Of a DNA stretch of 64,000 nt, positions 23,919-33,766 are shown in pieces; positions within the stretch are counted from its first letter, which is position 1, and every line of letters starts with the position of its first letter. Source of the stretch: Clostridium felsineum DSM 794. Its GTDB lineage: Bacteria > Bacillota > Clostridia > Clostridiales > Clostridiaceae. Position numbers and translations under genes: made by a program. The stretch lies in contig NZ_CP096980.1 in the NCBI RefSeq assembly GCF_002006355.2, positions 2,356,001-2,420,000 of the forward strand, read 5' to 3'. The notes under the pieces are model-generated. The model saw nothing but the letters and a program-made list of their open reading frames with translations, made no database searches and had not been told where the DNA came from.

Positions 23919-24001
23919 GTAAACGTAATACAAAACTTGTTTTTGATATCAAAATATTAACTTTTGTACTTTGGAAAATTAAATATTTAGGAGGAAAAGT
24001 T

Positions 24002-24832
24002 ATGAATCTAGGAGTAAAAGACTTGGAGGTTAAAGCAACTGAAGTAAGACGCGGTGTTTTGGATATGGTCTATAGGTCTAAAGCAGGACATATTGGTGGT
24101 TCAATGTCAAGTATAGATATATTAACAACACTTTATTATAATATACTAAATATTGATTCTAAAAAATTTAGTGATTTAGGCAGAGATAGATTTATATTAA
24201 GTAAAGGACATATTGCAGAAGCTTTATATTATATACTAGCGGACAGAGGTTTTTTTGATAAAGAAAAACTAAAAACTTATAGTAAATATGGTTCTACATT
24301 AATTGGACATCCTAATAATAAAAATAATGGTGTAGAAGTAAATACAGGGTCTTTAGGACACGGTTTACCAATAGCTGTGGGTATGGCATTAGCAGGTAAA
24401 CGAGATAATAAGGATTATAGGGTTTATACATTGATGGGAGATGGCGAGCAAGCAGAAGGTTCTATTTGGGAAGGAGCTATGGCTGCACATAATTATAAAT
24501 TAGATAATCTTATAGGTATAATCGATAGAAATAGACTTCAAATATCAGGAACTACTGAAGAAGTAATGGCGTTAGGTAGCTTAAAGGATAAATGGATAAG
24601 TTTTGGCTGGGAAGTAGTAGAAGTAGATGGAAATAACATTGAAGAATTAGTAAAAATATTTAGTAAAATTCCTATAAAAAAGGATAAACCCACAATGATA
24701 ATAGCTAACACTGTAAAGGGAAAGGGAATTTCTTTTATGGAAAATAAGGCTAAATGGCATCATGGGGTGTTAACAGAGGAGGAATATAAAAAAGCTACTA
24801 AAGAATTAGAAGGAGGACACTTAAATGAATAA
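24002..24832 (+). CDS. transketolase, N-terminal subunit
   Basis: 276 residues covering the thiamine diphosphate pyrophosphate-binding half. Visible signatures are KAGHIGGSMSS, NTGSLGHGLPIAVG, and the GDG...N motif in MGDGEQAEGSIWEG ending in IDRN. Together with the next gene it forms a split transketolase, which moves two-carbon units between pentose, triose, tetrose and hexose phosphates. Split transketolases usually belong to dedicated sugar operons rather than central metabolism. AGGAGG ribosome site. The stop overlaps the next start by 8 bases. Confidence 0.93.
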   Translation: MNLGVKDLEVKATEVRRGVLDMVYRSKAGHIGGSMSSIDILTTLYYNILNIDSKKFSDLGRDRFILSKGHIAEALYYILADRGFFDKEKLKTYSKYGSTLIGHPNNKNNGVEVNTGSLGHGLPIAVGMALAGKRDNKDYRVYTLMGDGEQAEGSIWEGAMAAHNYKLDNLIGIIDRNRLQISGTTEEVMALGSLKDKWISFGWEVVEVDGNNIEELVKIFSKIPIKKDKPTMIIANTVKGKGISFMENKAKWHHGVLTEEEYKKATKELEGGHLNE

Positions 24833-25760
24833 GGTTTCTAATCGTCAAGTTATATGTGATACACTAATGGAACTATCAAAGGAAGATAAAAATATTATGG
24901 TTTTAACCTGTGATTCCAGAGGGTCAGCATCTATGGGTGAGTTTGCAAAACAATATCCAGAACAGTTTGTTGAGGTTGGTATTGCAGAGCAAGATTGTGT
25001 TGGAATTGCTGCAGGACTTGCAACTTGTGGAAAAAAACCTTATGTTGCATCTCCAGCTTGCTTTTTATCAATGAGAAGTGTGGAGCAAATAAAGGTTGAT
25101 ATTGCTTATTCAAAGACAAATGTTAAATTAATTGGTATTAGTGGGGGAGTAAGCTATGGAGCACTTGGAATGACACATCATTCTCTTCAAGATATTGCAG
25201 TTATTAGGGCTATTCCTGGCATTGCAGTACTACTTCCAGCTGATAGATTTGAAACTAAAAAAATGATTAAAGCGCTTCAAGAATATAATAAACCTGCATA
25301 CATTCGTATTGGGAGAAATCCAGTAGAAGATGTGTACGAAAATGAGGATTTTGAATTTGAAATTGGTAAAGCAAATATTTTGCATGAAGGTAATGATATT
25401 ACAATAATTGCAACAGGGGAAACTGTTAAGATAGCATTGGATGCAAGTAAAAGATTAGAAGACATTGGAGTAACTTGTAGGGTTTTGAGTATGCATACAA
25501 TAAAACCAATAGATGAAGAAGTGATTTTAAAGGCGGCTAAAGAAACAAAAGCTATTATTACAGTAGAAGAACACAGTATTTATGGTGGACTTGGAGCTGC
25601 TGTTTCAGAAGTGGTTTGCCAAAATGAACCTACAAAAATGAAAATTGTTGCAATTCCTGATGAAGCCCCTATAACAGGAAACTCAAAAGAAGTATTTGAT
25701 TATTACGGATTGACTGCTGATAATTTAATAAAAATAGCGAAAGAATTACTAGAAAAGTAG
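24825..25760 (+). CDS. transketolase, C-terminal subunit
   Basis: 311 residues: the pyrimidine-binding domain with the catalytic glutamate in VEVGIAEQDCVGIAAGLA, and the C-terminal domain (TVEEHSIYGGLGAAVSEV). It completes the enzyme encoded by the preceding gene, with which it is translationally coupled (GGAGGA ribosome site inside the upstream gene). Followed after 10 bases by the sugar kinase. Confidence 0.93.
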   Translation: MNKVSNRQVICDTLMELSKEDKNIMVLTCDSRGSASMGEFAKQYPEQFVEVGIAEQDCVGIAAGLATCGKKPYVASPACFLSMRSVEQIKVDIAYSKTNVKLIGISGGVSYGALGMTHHSLQDIAVIRAIPGIAVLLPADRFETKKMIKALQEYNKPAYIRIGRNPVEDVYENEDFEFEIGKANILHEGNDITIIATGETVKIALDASKRLEDIGVTCRVLSMHTIKPIDEEVILKAAKETKAIITVEEHSIYGGLGAAVSEVVCQNEPTKMKIVAIPDEAPITGNSKEVFDYYGLTADNLIKIAKELLEK

Positions 25761-25770
25761 GGTAAGGCTT

Positions 25771-27270
25771 ATGAAAAAATATATATTGACCATTGATCAA
25801 AGTACATCATCTACAAAGGCATTAATAGTAGATGATACTGGAACTGTTAAGTATAAAATATCTAAAAGTCATAAGCAGATATATCCTCATAGGGGATGGG
25901 TTGAGCATAATCCAACAGAAATATATGAAAATTTAAAATGCGTAATAAATGAAATTATAAAAGTAAATCAAATAAAAGAAGAAGAGATAGCATGTTTATC
26001 AATTACTAATCAAAGAGAAACGGTTGTTGTGTGGGATAAGCACACAGGTCAGCCCGTATATAATGCTATAGTTTGGCAATGCAGAAGAACGGATAGTATT
26101 TGCAATGAACTTGAAGAATATGAAGAAATGATTATAGAAAAGACAGGATTAAGGTTAGATCCATATTTTTCTGGTACAAAAATCAAGTGGATACTGGATA
26201 ACGTTAAAGGAGCAAGAGGAAAAGCAGAAAAAGGGGACTTGTTATTTGGAACTATAGATAGTTGGTTAATATGGAATTTAACTAATGGCAAATTTCATGT
26301 AACTGATTATACCAATGCTAGCAGAACACTACTTCTTAATATAAAAACTTTGAAATGGGATCAAGAATTATTGCAGGTTTTTAATATTCCATATTCTATA
26401 CTTCCTAAAATTCACCCTTCTGACGAAATTTTTGGGGAGACCAATCTACAAGGAAATCTAAAAAAATCCTTGAAAGTATGCGGTGTAATAGGAGATTCAC
26501 AGGGGGCTTTATTTGGTCAAAGATGTTTTGAAGTAGGCTCTGCAAAGTCAACCTTTGGTACAGGAAATTCAATTATGGTAAATGTAGGACATGATTATAT
26601 TGAATCTAAGAATGGCTTAGTTTCAACTATAGCGTATGTTACTAAAAAGCATATTAATTACGGTATTGAAGGCATTATAAATTCAAGTGGTGATACCATA
26701 AATTGGATTCATAAAGAGCTCGGTTTATTTGAAAATTTTGATGAATTCAATAAGGCAGTTGATGAAGTTAAAAATAATGAAGGTGTATATTTAGTTCCAG
26801 CCTTTTTAGGGCTTGGCATACCTCATTGGAAAGGATCTGCAAGAGCATCAATTGTCGGAATATCAAGAAATACTAATAAGAAACATATTATGAGAGCTGC
26901 TTTAGAGAGTATTGCGTATCAAGTAAAGGATGCAATTGACGTAATTGAAAACGAAACCAAAATAAAGATAAATAATTTAAATATTGATGGTGGTGTAACT
27001 ACTAATAAAATTTATAATCAATTTTTAGCTAACATACTAGATTGTAATATAGAAAAAAATATTAATGAAGAATTATCCTCATTAGGAGCTGCAATGCTTG
27101 GTGGATTAGGTATTGGAATGTGGCATAGTATGGACAACATAAAAAGCATGTGCAATAAGGTAGAAAGTTATAAAAATGAAATACAAGTTGAAGAAAGAGA
27201 AAAATTATATAAAGGATGGAAAAATGCCGTTAAAAGCGTTTTGTATTTAACTGAATTAGAAAATGATTAA
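25771..27270 (+). CDS. FGGY-family carbohydrate kinase (glycerol kinase-like)
   Basis: 499 residues, the length of GlpK. Signatures are LTIDQSTSSTKALIVD (ATP phosphate-1 loop, DQSTSST instead of the GlpK DQGTTSS), ITNQRETVVVWDKHTG, NAIVWQCRRTD, STFGTGNSIMVNVG, and INNLNIDGGVTTNKIYNQFLANIL. The GlpK-like body favours glycerol or a polyol. The operon (isomerase, transketolase, transaldolase) would suit a ketopentose or ketose substrate such as ribulose. Substrate is therefore open, and glpK is not assigned. Starts 10 bases after the transketolase subunit. Confidence 0.85.
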   Translation: MKKYILTIDQSTSSTKALIVDDTGTVKYKISKSHKQIYPHRGWVEHNPTEIYENLKCVINEIIKVNQIKEEEIACLSITNQRETVVVWDKHTGQPVYNAIVWQCRRTDSICNELEEYEEMIIEKTGLRLDPYFSGTKIKWILDNVKGARGKAEKGDLLFGTIDSWLIWNLTNGKFHVTDYTNASRTLLLNIKTLKWDQELLQVFNIPYSILPKIHPSDEIFGETNLQGNLKKSLKVCGVIGDSQGALFGQRCFEVGSAKSTFGTGNSIMVNVGHDYIESKNGLVSTIAYVTKKHINYGIEGIINSSGDTINWIHKELGLFENFDEFNKAVDEVKNNEGVYLVPAFLGLGIPHWKGSARASIVGISRNTNKKHIMRAALESIAYQVKDAIDVIENETKIKINNLNIDGGVTTNKIYNQFLANILDCNIEKNINEELSSLGAAMLGGLGIGMWHSMDNIKSMCNKVESYKNEIQVEEREKLYKGWKNAVKSVLYLTELEND

Positions 27271-27291
27271 AGATTAGAAGAGAGTGATAAA

Positions 27292-27939
27292 ATGAAATTT
27301 TTCTTAGATACAGCCAATGTAAATTATATTAAAGAAGCATATGAAATGGGAGTAATAAGTGGGGTAACAACTAATCCATCCCTAATAGCAAAAGAGGGAA
27401 GAGATTTTAATGAAGTTATAAAAGAAATAACAGATATAGTAGATGGACCTATAAGTGGTGAGGTTATAAGTGAAGCTTCAAAAGAAATGATTGAAGAAGG
27501 GCTAAATATAGCTAAAATCCATAAAAATATGGTGGTAAAAATTCCTATGACAAGTGAAGGCCTTAAAGCAACTAAGGTTTTAGCAGATGAAGGTATAAAG
27601 ACTAATGTAACCTTAATATTTTCAGCAGCTCAAGCACTTCTTGCTGCAAATGCAGGTGCTACCTATGTAAGCCCGTTTATTGGTAGAATGGATGATATTT
27701 CAATGAGTGGAATGGATTTAGTACGTGATATAGCAGAAATTTTTGGAGTTCATAAAATACAAACAAAAATAATAGCTGCAAGTGTACGAAACCCAATACA
27801 TGTTATAGATTCAGCGAAGGCGGGAGCACATATAGCAACGGTTCCATATTCATTAATTACTCAGATGATAAAACATCCTTTAACAGAGGAAGGTCTGAAA
27901 AAATTCAAAAATGATTGGTCTGAAGCATTTGGAAAATAA
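27292..27939 (+). CDS. transaldolase / fructose-6-phosphate aldolase family protein
   Basis: 215 residues, the short TalC/FSA class. [16 protein letters not shown] at the N-terminus, [13 protein letters not shown], and the Schiff-base lysine in [13 protein letters not shown] are typical. The later segment [15 protein letters not shown] is also conserved. It either transfers dihydroxyacetone units in the pentose phosphate pathway or cleaves fructose 6-phosphate. In this operon the transaldolase role fits the transketolase. GAGAG upstream of ATG. Confidence 0.9.
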   Translation: MKFFLDTANVNYIKEAYEMGVISGVTTNPSLIAKEGRDFNEVIKEITDIVDGPISGEVISEASKEMIEEGLNIAKIHKNMVVKIPMTSEGLKATKVLADEGIKTNVTLIFSAAQALLAANAGATYVSPFIGRMDDISMSGMDLVRDIAEIFGVHKIQTKIIAASVRNPIHVIDSAKAGAHIATVPYSLITQMIKHPLTEEGLKKFKNDWSEAFGK

Positions 27940-27970
27940 ATTATGTATACAAATTTAGGAGGAATTAATA

Positions 27971-29395
27971 ATGAAAGAATTTAAAATAAAATTAGGAGTA
28001 GCATCAACACGTAGATCTATATTTAGTAAAGAAGATGCTATAAAATATAAAGACTTAACTTGTGAAAAATTAAAAAAATTAGATGTGGATTTTGTAAATA
28101 TAGATGATATAAATGAAGAAGGCTTATTGTTTTTGGAGGAACATGTGGAGAAAGTAGTAGAAAAGTTTAAAAAAGAAAAGGTAGATGCTATATTCTTTCC
28201 ACATTGTAATTTTGGATCGGAAGATTTAGTAGCAAAGGTTGCTTCAAAAATGCAATTACCAGTATTATTATGGGGACCTCGTGATGATGCACCACTATCT
28301 GATGGGACAAGACTTAGGGATACTCAATGTGGACTTTTTGCCACAGGAAAAATATTAAGACGTTTTAAAATACCATTTACATATATTCCTAATTCTACCT
28401 TGGATAGTATAGCATTTAAAAGAGGATTAAAAAACTTTATTGCTGCTAGTAATGTTGTTAAAGAGCTAGCAAATTTAAGAATTCTTCAAATCTCAACCCG
28501 CCCATCATCATTCTGGACTATGATGTGTAATGAGGGAGAATTATTAGAGAAATTCGGGATACAAATTTATCCAATATCAATGACGGAATTTGTAGCTAAG
28601 GTTAAAAAGGTTAAAGTAGATGAAAAAGAAAAAGTTCAAGAAACGATAACATATATGAAAAAAGTGTTAGACATAACTGTTTCAGATGATATTGTTGAAA
28701 ATGTTGCAGCGTTAAAGGTTGCCTATAGTGAATTGACTAGTGAATTTGGATGCAGTGCTGTAGCAATACAATGTTGGACAGCACTTCAGGATGAACTTAA
28801 AATAATGCCATGCATGGCAAACGCATTATTAACAGATGAAGGAATTCCAGTTGTATGCGAGACTGATATACATGGAGCTGTCACATCTGTAATAGCTCAA
28901 GCTGCAGCAATGGGACAAACAGCACCATTTTTTGCTGACTGGACTGTTGCTCATCCAACTAATAAAAATGGAGAACTACTTCAGCATTGTGGATGTTTTC
29001 CTATTTCATTGACTAAAAAAAATGAAAAAGCTAAAATCTCAGTTCCATTTGCACTTGAAAGTGGGTGTACAGGAGCTTCTTTTGCAGAAATTGAGGGTGG
29101 AGATATATCTCTTTTAAGATTTGATGGAGATAATGGAGAATATTCAATATTACTTGGAGGTGCAAAGGGAGTAGAAGGACCATACATACAAGGTGCGTAT
29201 TTATGGGTTGAAGTTGAAAATTTATCAAGACTTGAAGATAAATTGGTTACAGGTCCATATGTTCATCACTGTACTGGTATTCATAAAGATATATTACCAG
29301 TTGTATATGAAGCGTGTAAATACATTCCTCATTTAAATCCTGATTTTTATGATGATGTTGAAGAGAAAGTTAAAGCTTGGCTTCGTGGAGAGTAA
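27971..29395 (+). CDS. L-fucose/L-arabinose isomerase-family protein
   Basis: 474 residues, shorter than FucI (about 590). The Mn-binding acidic residues are plausible in CWTALQDELKIMPC and PVVCETDIHGAVTS, and the C-terminal FADWTVAHPTN region is conserved in the family. Family members interconvert aldoses and ketoses (fucose, arabinose, D-arabinose). It comes last in an operon of FGGY kinase, transketolase and transaldolase, so an aldopentose-to-ketopentose step feeding the kinase is the simplest reading. TAGGAGG ribosome site. A strong terminator follows. Confidence 0.8.
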   Translation: MKEFKIKLGVASTRRSIFSKEDAIKYKDLTCEKLKKLDVDFVNIDDINEEGLLFLEEHVEKVVEKFKKEKVDAIFFPHCNFGSEDLVAKVASKMQLPVLLWGPRDDAPLSDGTRLRDTQCGLFATGKILRRFKIPFTYIPNSTLDSIAFKRGLKNFIAASNVVKELANLRILQISTRPSSFWTMMCNEGELLEKFGIQIYPISMTEFVAKVKKVKVDEKEKVQETITYMKKVLDITVSDDIVENVAALKVAYSELTSEFGCSAVAIQCWTALQDELKIMPCMANALLTDEGIPVVCETDIHGAVTSVIAQAAAMGQTAPFFADWTVAHPTNKNGELLQHCGCFPISLTKKNEKAKISVPFALESGCTGASFAEIEGGDISLLRFDGDNGEYSILLGGAKGVEGPYIQGAYLWVEVENLSRLEDKLVTGPYVHHCTGIHKDILPVVYEACKYIPHLNPDFYDDVEEKVKAWLRGE

Positions 29396-29415
29396 GAGGT
29401 AGTAAAAAATTTATC

Positions 29416-29453
29416 AAAGCTCAGTTAGGTATAAAATTAACTGAGCTTTATTG
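29416..29453 (+). terminator. terminator of the sugar operon
   Basis: AAAGCTCAGTTA (29416-29427) pairs with TAACTGAGCTTT (29438-29449), then ATTG. It separates the operon from its regulator gene. Confidence 0.85.
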
Positions 29454-29606
29454 TAATTTTATTCAAATTTTACAATTGCTATTTTGACTATAATATATTT
29501 TTTGGTTATAATTAGTACTGTAATAATTTAATAAATATTTAGTTATATTGTAAAGTCATTATAGTAATAGAAGTATAAGATGTTAATATAGATGAGGAGA
29601 ATTGAA

Positions 29607-30623
29607 ATGAAAACTATTATGCAAGATATTGCAAAATTAGCTGGTGTATCTCCAGGAACTGTATCAAATGCTTTAAATAATAGAAAGGGAGTAGGACAAG
29701 AGACTAAAGCAAAAATTATTAAAATAGCTGAGGAATTGGGATATTTCAGTACAAGAAGAAAAAGCGAGGAAAAAGTAATTAGATTAATTATTTTTAAAAA
29801 ACATGGCTATGTTGTTTCTGATACCCAATTTTTCACTTCTTTAATAGGGGCGTGTGAAGATCAGTGTAGGCAAAATGGATATGAATTATTAATATCCCAA
29901 GTGATTGATGGGGAGCATAGTAAAGATGATATTACTAGTATAATAGATCAAAGAAAAGTAGATGGAGTGTTACTTTTGGCAACAGAGATGGATGAAATGG
30001 ATTTCGAAAAGTTTAATAATTTAGATATTCCTATGGTTGTTTTAGATAATTATTTTGATAATAAGAGCAACGATTATATATTGATTAATAACATAACAGG
30101 GGCTTTTAGGGCTACTAAATATTTGATAGAAAATTGTCATAAAAGAATTGGAATGCTGGGTAGTTCTATTGATATAAATAATTTCAAACATCGTAAAATG
30201 GGATTTGAGAAGGCTATTAATGAATCAGGAATATTACTAAAAAAGGAAGACAATATATTACTTGAGCCTACCTTAAATGGTTCGTATTTAGATATGAAAA
30301 AGTATTTAGAAGTACATAACAAAAAAGACTTACCAACAGCTTTTTTTGCTTTTAATGATATTATAGCTTTAGGTGCGATTAAAGCTATAATAGAGCATGG
30401 AATTAAAATACCAGAGGATGTTTCTATAATCGGTTTTGATGATATTGAAATAAGTTCAGTAATTTCTCCAAGTATGACAACTATAAAGGTTTACACCACT
30501 GAAATGGGGGTGCTTGCAGTTAGAAGACTTATAAATAAAATAGATGAAGCTGAGAGATTAGTTCCTATAAAAATAGAAATTGATACAGATTTAATTGAAA
30601 GAAATAGTGTAGTAAAATTATAG
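29607..30623 (+). CDS. LacI-family transcriptional regulator
   Basis: 338 residues. The N-terminal helix-turn-helix is IAKLAGVSPGTVSNALNNR with the hinge helix following. The remaining ~275 residues form the periplasmic-binding-protein-like sugar-sensing domain (VDGVLLLATEM, AFFAFNDIIALGAIKAI, VSIIGFDDIEIS). An in-frame ATG at 29592 overlaps the GAGGAG ribosome site, so ATG 29607 is used. It most likely represses the upstream sugar operon and itself. A copy of the operator-like core precedes it at 29525-29540. Confidence 0.92.
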   Translation: MKTIMQDIAKLAGVSPGTVSNALNNRKGVGQETKAKIIKIAEELGYFSTRRKSEEKVIRLIIFKKHGYVVSDTQFFTSLIGACEDQCRQNGYELLISQVIDGEHSKDDITSIIDQRKVDGVLLLATEMDEMDFEKFNNLDIPMVVLDNYFDNKSNDYILINNITGAFRATKYLIENCHKRIGMLGSSIDINNFKHRKMGFEKAINESGILLKKEDNILLEPTLNGSYLDMKKYLEVHNKKDLPTAFFAFNDIIALGAIKAIIEHGIKIPEDVSIIGFDDIEISSVISPSMTTIKVYTTEMGVLAVRRLINKIDEAERLVPIKIEIDTDLIERNSVVKL

Positions 30624-30624
30624 T

Positions 30625-30683
30625 AAACCTATATGGCTTGAATAATAAACCAGTGTTATTGTTCAAGCCATATAGGTTTTAAT
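30625..30683 (+). terminator. terminator after the LacI-family gene
   Basis: An 18-bp perfect stem (30625-30642 with 30662-30679, AAACCTATATGGCTTGAA) is followed by TAATATAATTTT. The loop also contains the complementary AATAA/TTATT. Confidence 0.85.
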
Positions 30684-30772
30684 ATAATTTTAACATGTGT
30701 ATACTAATATTTCTCATTTTTGTCATATGAAATGAAGTAGTACAAGTCAATATTCGTAAAAGGAAGGATTAT

Positions 30773-32260
30773 ATGCATAAAAAAATTATAAACATACTTA
30801 AAAATGCTATAGAAAATTATACTATTGAACTATTGATAATAAGTATAGTTTTAATAATATTAATAAATACACTTTTTATAAATCCTATTATTGGTAAATG
30901 CGATAATGGAGATTTTGGAAGATTGATGATATATGGAGATATAGATAACCTATCAGATAATTATAAAAAAATTTATGACTATTTTTTACACATAAATTAT
31001 TCAATATCACCCTTAGGACTTCCTTTGATATTTTATAAAGATTGGGTTTCCTGTTCTTTAGTTTTAAAAATATCTTCTATTATTTTCTTTATAGTTAATG
31101 GTTTTGAATCAAATTTATTTGATATAAGATATATTGCTTTTGTTTATAGTTGTATATTTTTAATTGGAATATTTTTTATAGTTAATTGTAAAAAGTTTAA
31201 TAAATTTTCAAGAATTCTTTTAGGTGTATACATAATTTTATTCTTTACAAGTACCTGCTATATTGAATATTTCAACTCATTTTTTGGCGAAGCCGGAACC
31301 TTTGCTTTTTTAATTTTAACTTTAGGAACTTATTTGAATTTAATAAGTAAATCTGAGGTGAAAAAAAGACATTTCATATACTTTTTTATTGCTTCAGCAT
31401 GTTTTTTAACAGCTAAATCTCAAAATATACCAATGCTTCTCTTTATGCTGATAATTTACACGGTGTTATTTATTTCATATAAAAATATTGAGATAAGAAA
31501 AACAATATTTATAAGCTCTATAATAGTAATTTTTATGTGTTGTATTTCTTATTTTTCATTGACAAAGTTTATTAATGAAAACAATATATATCAATCAGTT
31601 TTTTCAGGAGTTCTTCGTGGTTCAAATAATCCTAAAAGAGATTTGAAAGAGTTAGGTATTGAAGCGAGATTTAAGGTATTTAAAGGGCATTCCTTCTACA
31701 AAAAAACTGATGGACTAAATCCTACAAGTAAAGATATGCTTACAAATTTTTATCCTTATGTATCTAATTTTAAAATACTCTTTTTTTATTTGAATCATCC
31801 TACTAGAATGTGGCAAAAGATTGTTGATGCTGCTAATTCTGCATATGAAGTAATGGACGTACCAGGCGCATGTAATTTTGTTAAAGGTGAATATGCACCT
31901 AATAAGAAATTTAATGCTTTTAGAAGTATTTTAATAGAAAAATTCCCTGCAATACATAGAAATATATATATATTTATTGCTTTTTCATTAATGTATTTTG
32001 CAATATGTTTATTATATTTAGTAAAAGGTAGAGATATTTTTGTTAGACTTCTAAATTTAATGCTAATTTTTATATTAGTTTTAGGATCATCTCAATTTAT
32101 TCTTCCTGTTATAGGAGCGGGGCACGGTGATTTTGAAAAGCATCTTTTTTTACTTAACTTATCCTACGATATTATGTTTGGAGTTGGATTTGTTTGGGTA
32201 ATAAACATGATTTCAAAGGTAGTTAAAATCGTATTAAAGCTCGTAGTTGATAGATATTAA
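30773..32260 (+). CDS. polytopic membrane protein, probable GT-C-like glycosyltransferase (WsfD-like)
   Basis: 495 residues with about ten hydrophobic helices. After the first helix an extracytoplasmic loop carries IIGKCDNGDFGRLMIYGD, with acidic residues at the place where GT-C enzymes bind lipid-linked sugar. A second large loop lies at about 275-390. I recall this pattern from clostridial proteins named glycan biosynthesis hexose transferase WsfD, but the assignment is from memory. It is a single-gene unit with an AAGGAAGG ribosome site and its own promoter region, between the LacI terminator and dprA. Acceptor and donor unknown. Confidence 0.55.
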   Translation: MHKKIINILKNAIENYTIELLIISIVLIILINTLFINPIIGKCDNGDFGRLMIYGDIDNLSDNYKKIYDYFLHINYSISPLGLPLIFYKDWVSCSLVLKISSIIFFIVNGFESNLFDIRYIAFVYSCIFLIGIFFIVNCKKFNKFSRILLGVYIILFFTSTCYIEYFNSFFGEAGTFAFLILTLGTYLNLISKSEVKKRHFIYFFIASACFLTAKSQNIPMLLFMLIIYTVLFISYKNIEIRKTIFISSIIVIFMCCISYFSLTKFINENNIYQSVFSGVLRGSNNPKRDLKELGIEARFKVFKGHSFYKKTDGLNPTSKDMLTNFYPYVSNFKILFFYLNHPTRMWQKIVDAANSAYEVMDVPGACNFVKGEYAPNKKFNAFRSILIEKFPAIHRNIYIFIAFSLMYFAICLLYLVKGRDIFVRLLNLMLIFILVLGSSQFILPVIGAGHGDFEKHLFLLNLSYDIMFGVGFVWVINMISKVVKIVLKLVVDRY

Positions 32261-32671
32261 TTAAAAAGAATACACAATCACTTTTTTTTCTAAAAATCAA
32301 TAGTGTAAGTATTCAAAGAAACTTTAAATTTATATGCTTCCTATAATAATGTATATAAAAATAGGAATAACCAGTACTATTAATAAAATCCTTCTTATAT
32401 TAATGTGAATATAGAACTAAAAGATTGCTTTGAGGAATCTAAAATTAGTGGGTGGTATAGATGTTAGTGTAAGATATCTAATCAAGTAAGTGATATTTGA
32501 AATTAGAGATGGACAAATTATAGATATTAAATTTTATATTTATAATATGTACAAATTAGTTCTAGCTAATAAAATTTTTTGAATAAAAATATTTTTTGTG
32601 AACATAATTATGCATAAAGAATTTGTATAAAAAATAAATATTTATAAAAATTGTATTAGGAGAACAATTAA
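32261..32671 (+). other. 411-base intergenic region, possible gene relic
   Basis: GAATAC near 32268 and GTATTC near 32313 bracket an imperfect hairpin containing a T8 run that may end the previous transcript. From about 32415 to 32530 one can read ELKDCFEESKISGWYRC, stop, CKISNQVSDI, stop, which looks like coding sequence broken by nonsense codons, but it is too short to name. The dprA promoter should lie in the last 100 bases. Confidence 0.35.
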
Positions 32672-33736
32672 ATGTACGATAATGATTTGTGGTTTACAAT
32701 ATTGGAGTTGCCTTATAAACAAAAATTAGAACTTCTGAAAATCTATAAAAACTCAGATGAAATTTTATATAATTTTAAGAATTCAGATATAATTAAAAAG
32801 TATAAATTTGATATGGAAAAGATAAATTATATAAAGGATATGATGTCAAAAGAAGAAATAGAAATAGTTTTTTTTAATGATGAAAACTATCCTAATATAC
32901 TAAAGAACTATGATGATATGCCTTACGGGTTATTTTATAAAGGGAATATTAAAAAATTGAATGAGCTTACATATACTGTTGCTATGGTTGGTTCAAGAAA
33001 ATGTACACAATATGGAAAAGATGTTACTGAGATAATTTCTCGTGATTTATCCTTAAATGGAATTGGAATTATAAGTGGTATGGCACGGGGAGTTGATACA
33101 TACGCTCATAAAACATGTGTAGAAAATAAAGGATATACTTGTGCTGTTCTTGGTTGTGGAGCAAATGTTATTTATCCGAAAGAAAATAAAGATTTATATT
33201 GCCAAATTATTAGAAAAGGGTGTATAATTTCTCAATATAAACCAAATACAAAACCTATGCCATATAATTTCCCAGTTAGAAATAAAATTATAAGTGGACT
33301 AAGTAACTTGATTTTAGTTACTGAAGCAGATGTTAAAAGTGGTTCATTAATAACAGCAACAGCAGCGTTAGAACAAGGGAAGGATGTTGGGGCTGTTCCA
33401 GGATCTGTTTTCTCTAAAATGAGTAGGGGAACTAATAAACTCATTGAGGATGGTGCACATGTAATAAAGAATGCTGATGATGTATATGGAATTCTAAATT
33501 TTAAAAAAATTAATTTTAAAAAAATTCACAATAATTCATCATATGACTTAATGTCTGAAAATCAAAGGAAAGTCTACAATATTATTAGTGATAAGCCTGT
33601 TCATGTTGATGATATAAAACAAGTTCTTAATATTGACATTCAGGAACTTTATGAGTTATTATTTGAAATGCAGTTGAAAAATAAAATATTATGCTTAAGT
33701 GGAAGTTATTATGTAAGAGTAAATAGCTATTTGTAA
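32672..33736 (+). CDS. dprA: DNA-processing protein DprA
   Basis: 354 residues. An N-terminal helical domain, the Rossmann-like DprA core (about 100-300) with VAMVGSRKCTQYG, ISGMARGVDTYAH and CAVLGCGANVIYPKENKDLY, and a C-terminal winged helix (SENQRKVYNIISDKPVHVDDI). DprA loads RecA on incoming single-stranded DNA during transformation. It precedes topA as in many Firmicutes. AGGAGA ribosome site. Confidence 0.95.
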   Translation: MYDNDLWFTILELPYKQKLELLKIYKNSDEILYNFKNSDIIKKYKFDMEKINYIKDMMSKEEIEIVFFNDENYPNILKNYDDMPYGLFYKGNIKKLNELTYTVAMVGSRKCTQYGKDVTEIISRDLSLNGIGIISGMARGVDTYAHKTCVENKGYTCAVLGCGANVIYPKENKDLYCQIIRKGCIISQYKPNTKPMPYNFPVRNKIISGLSNLILVTEADVKSGSLITATAALEQGKDVGAVPGSVFSKMSRGTNKLIEDGAHVIKNADDVYGILNFKKINFKKIHNNSSYDLMSENQRKVYNIISDKPVHVDDIKQVLNIDIQELYELLFEMQLKNKILCLSGSYYVRVNSYL

Positions 33737-33766
33737 ATATATAAACTTTATTTTGGAGGGGATAAG

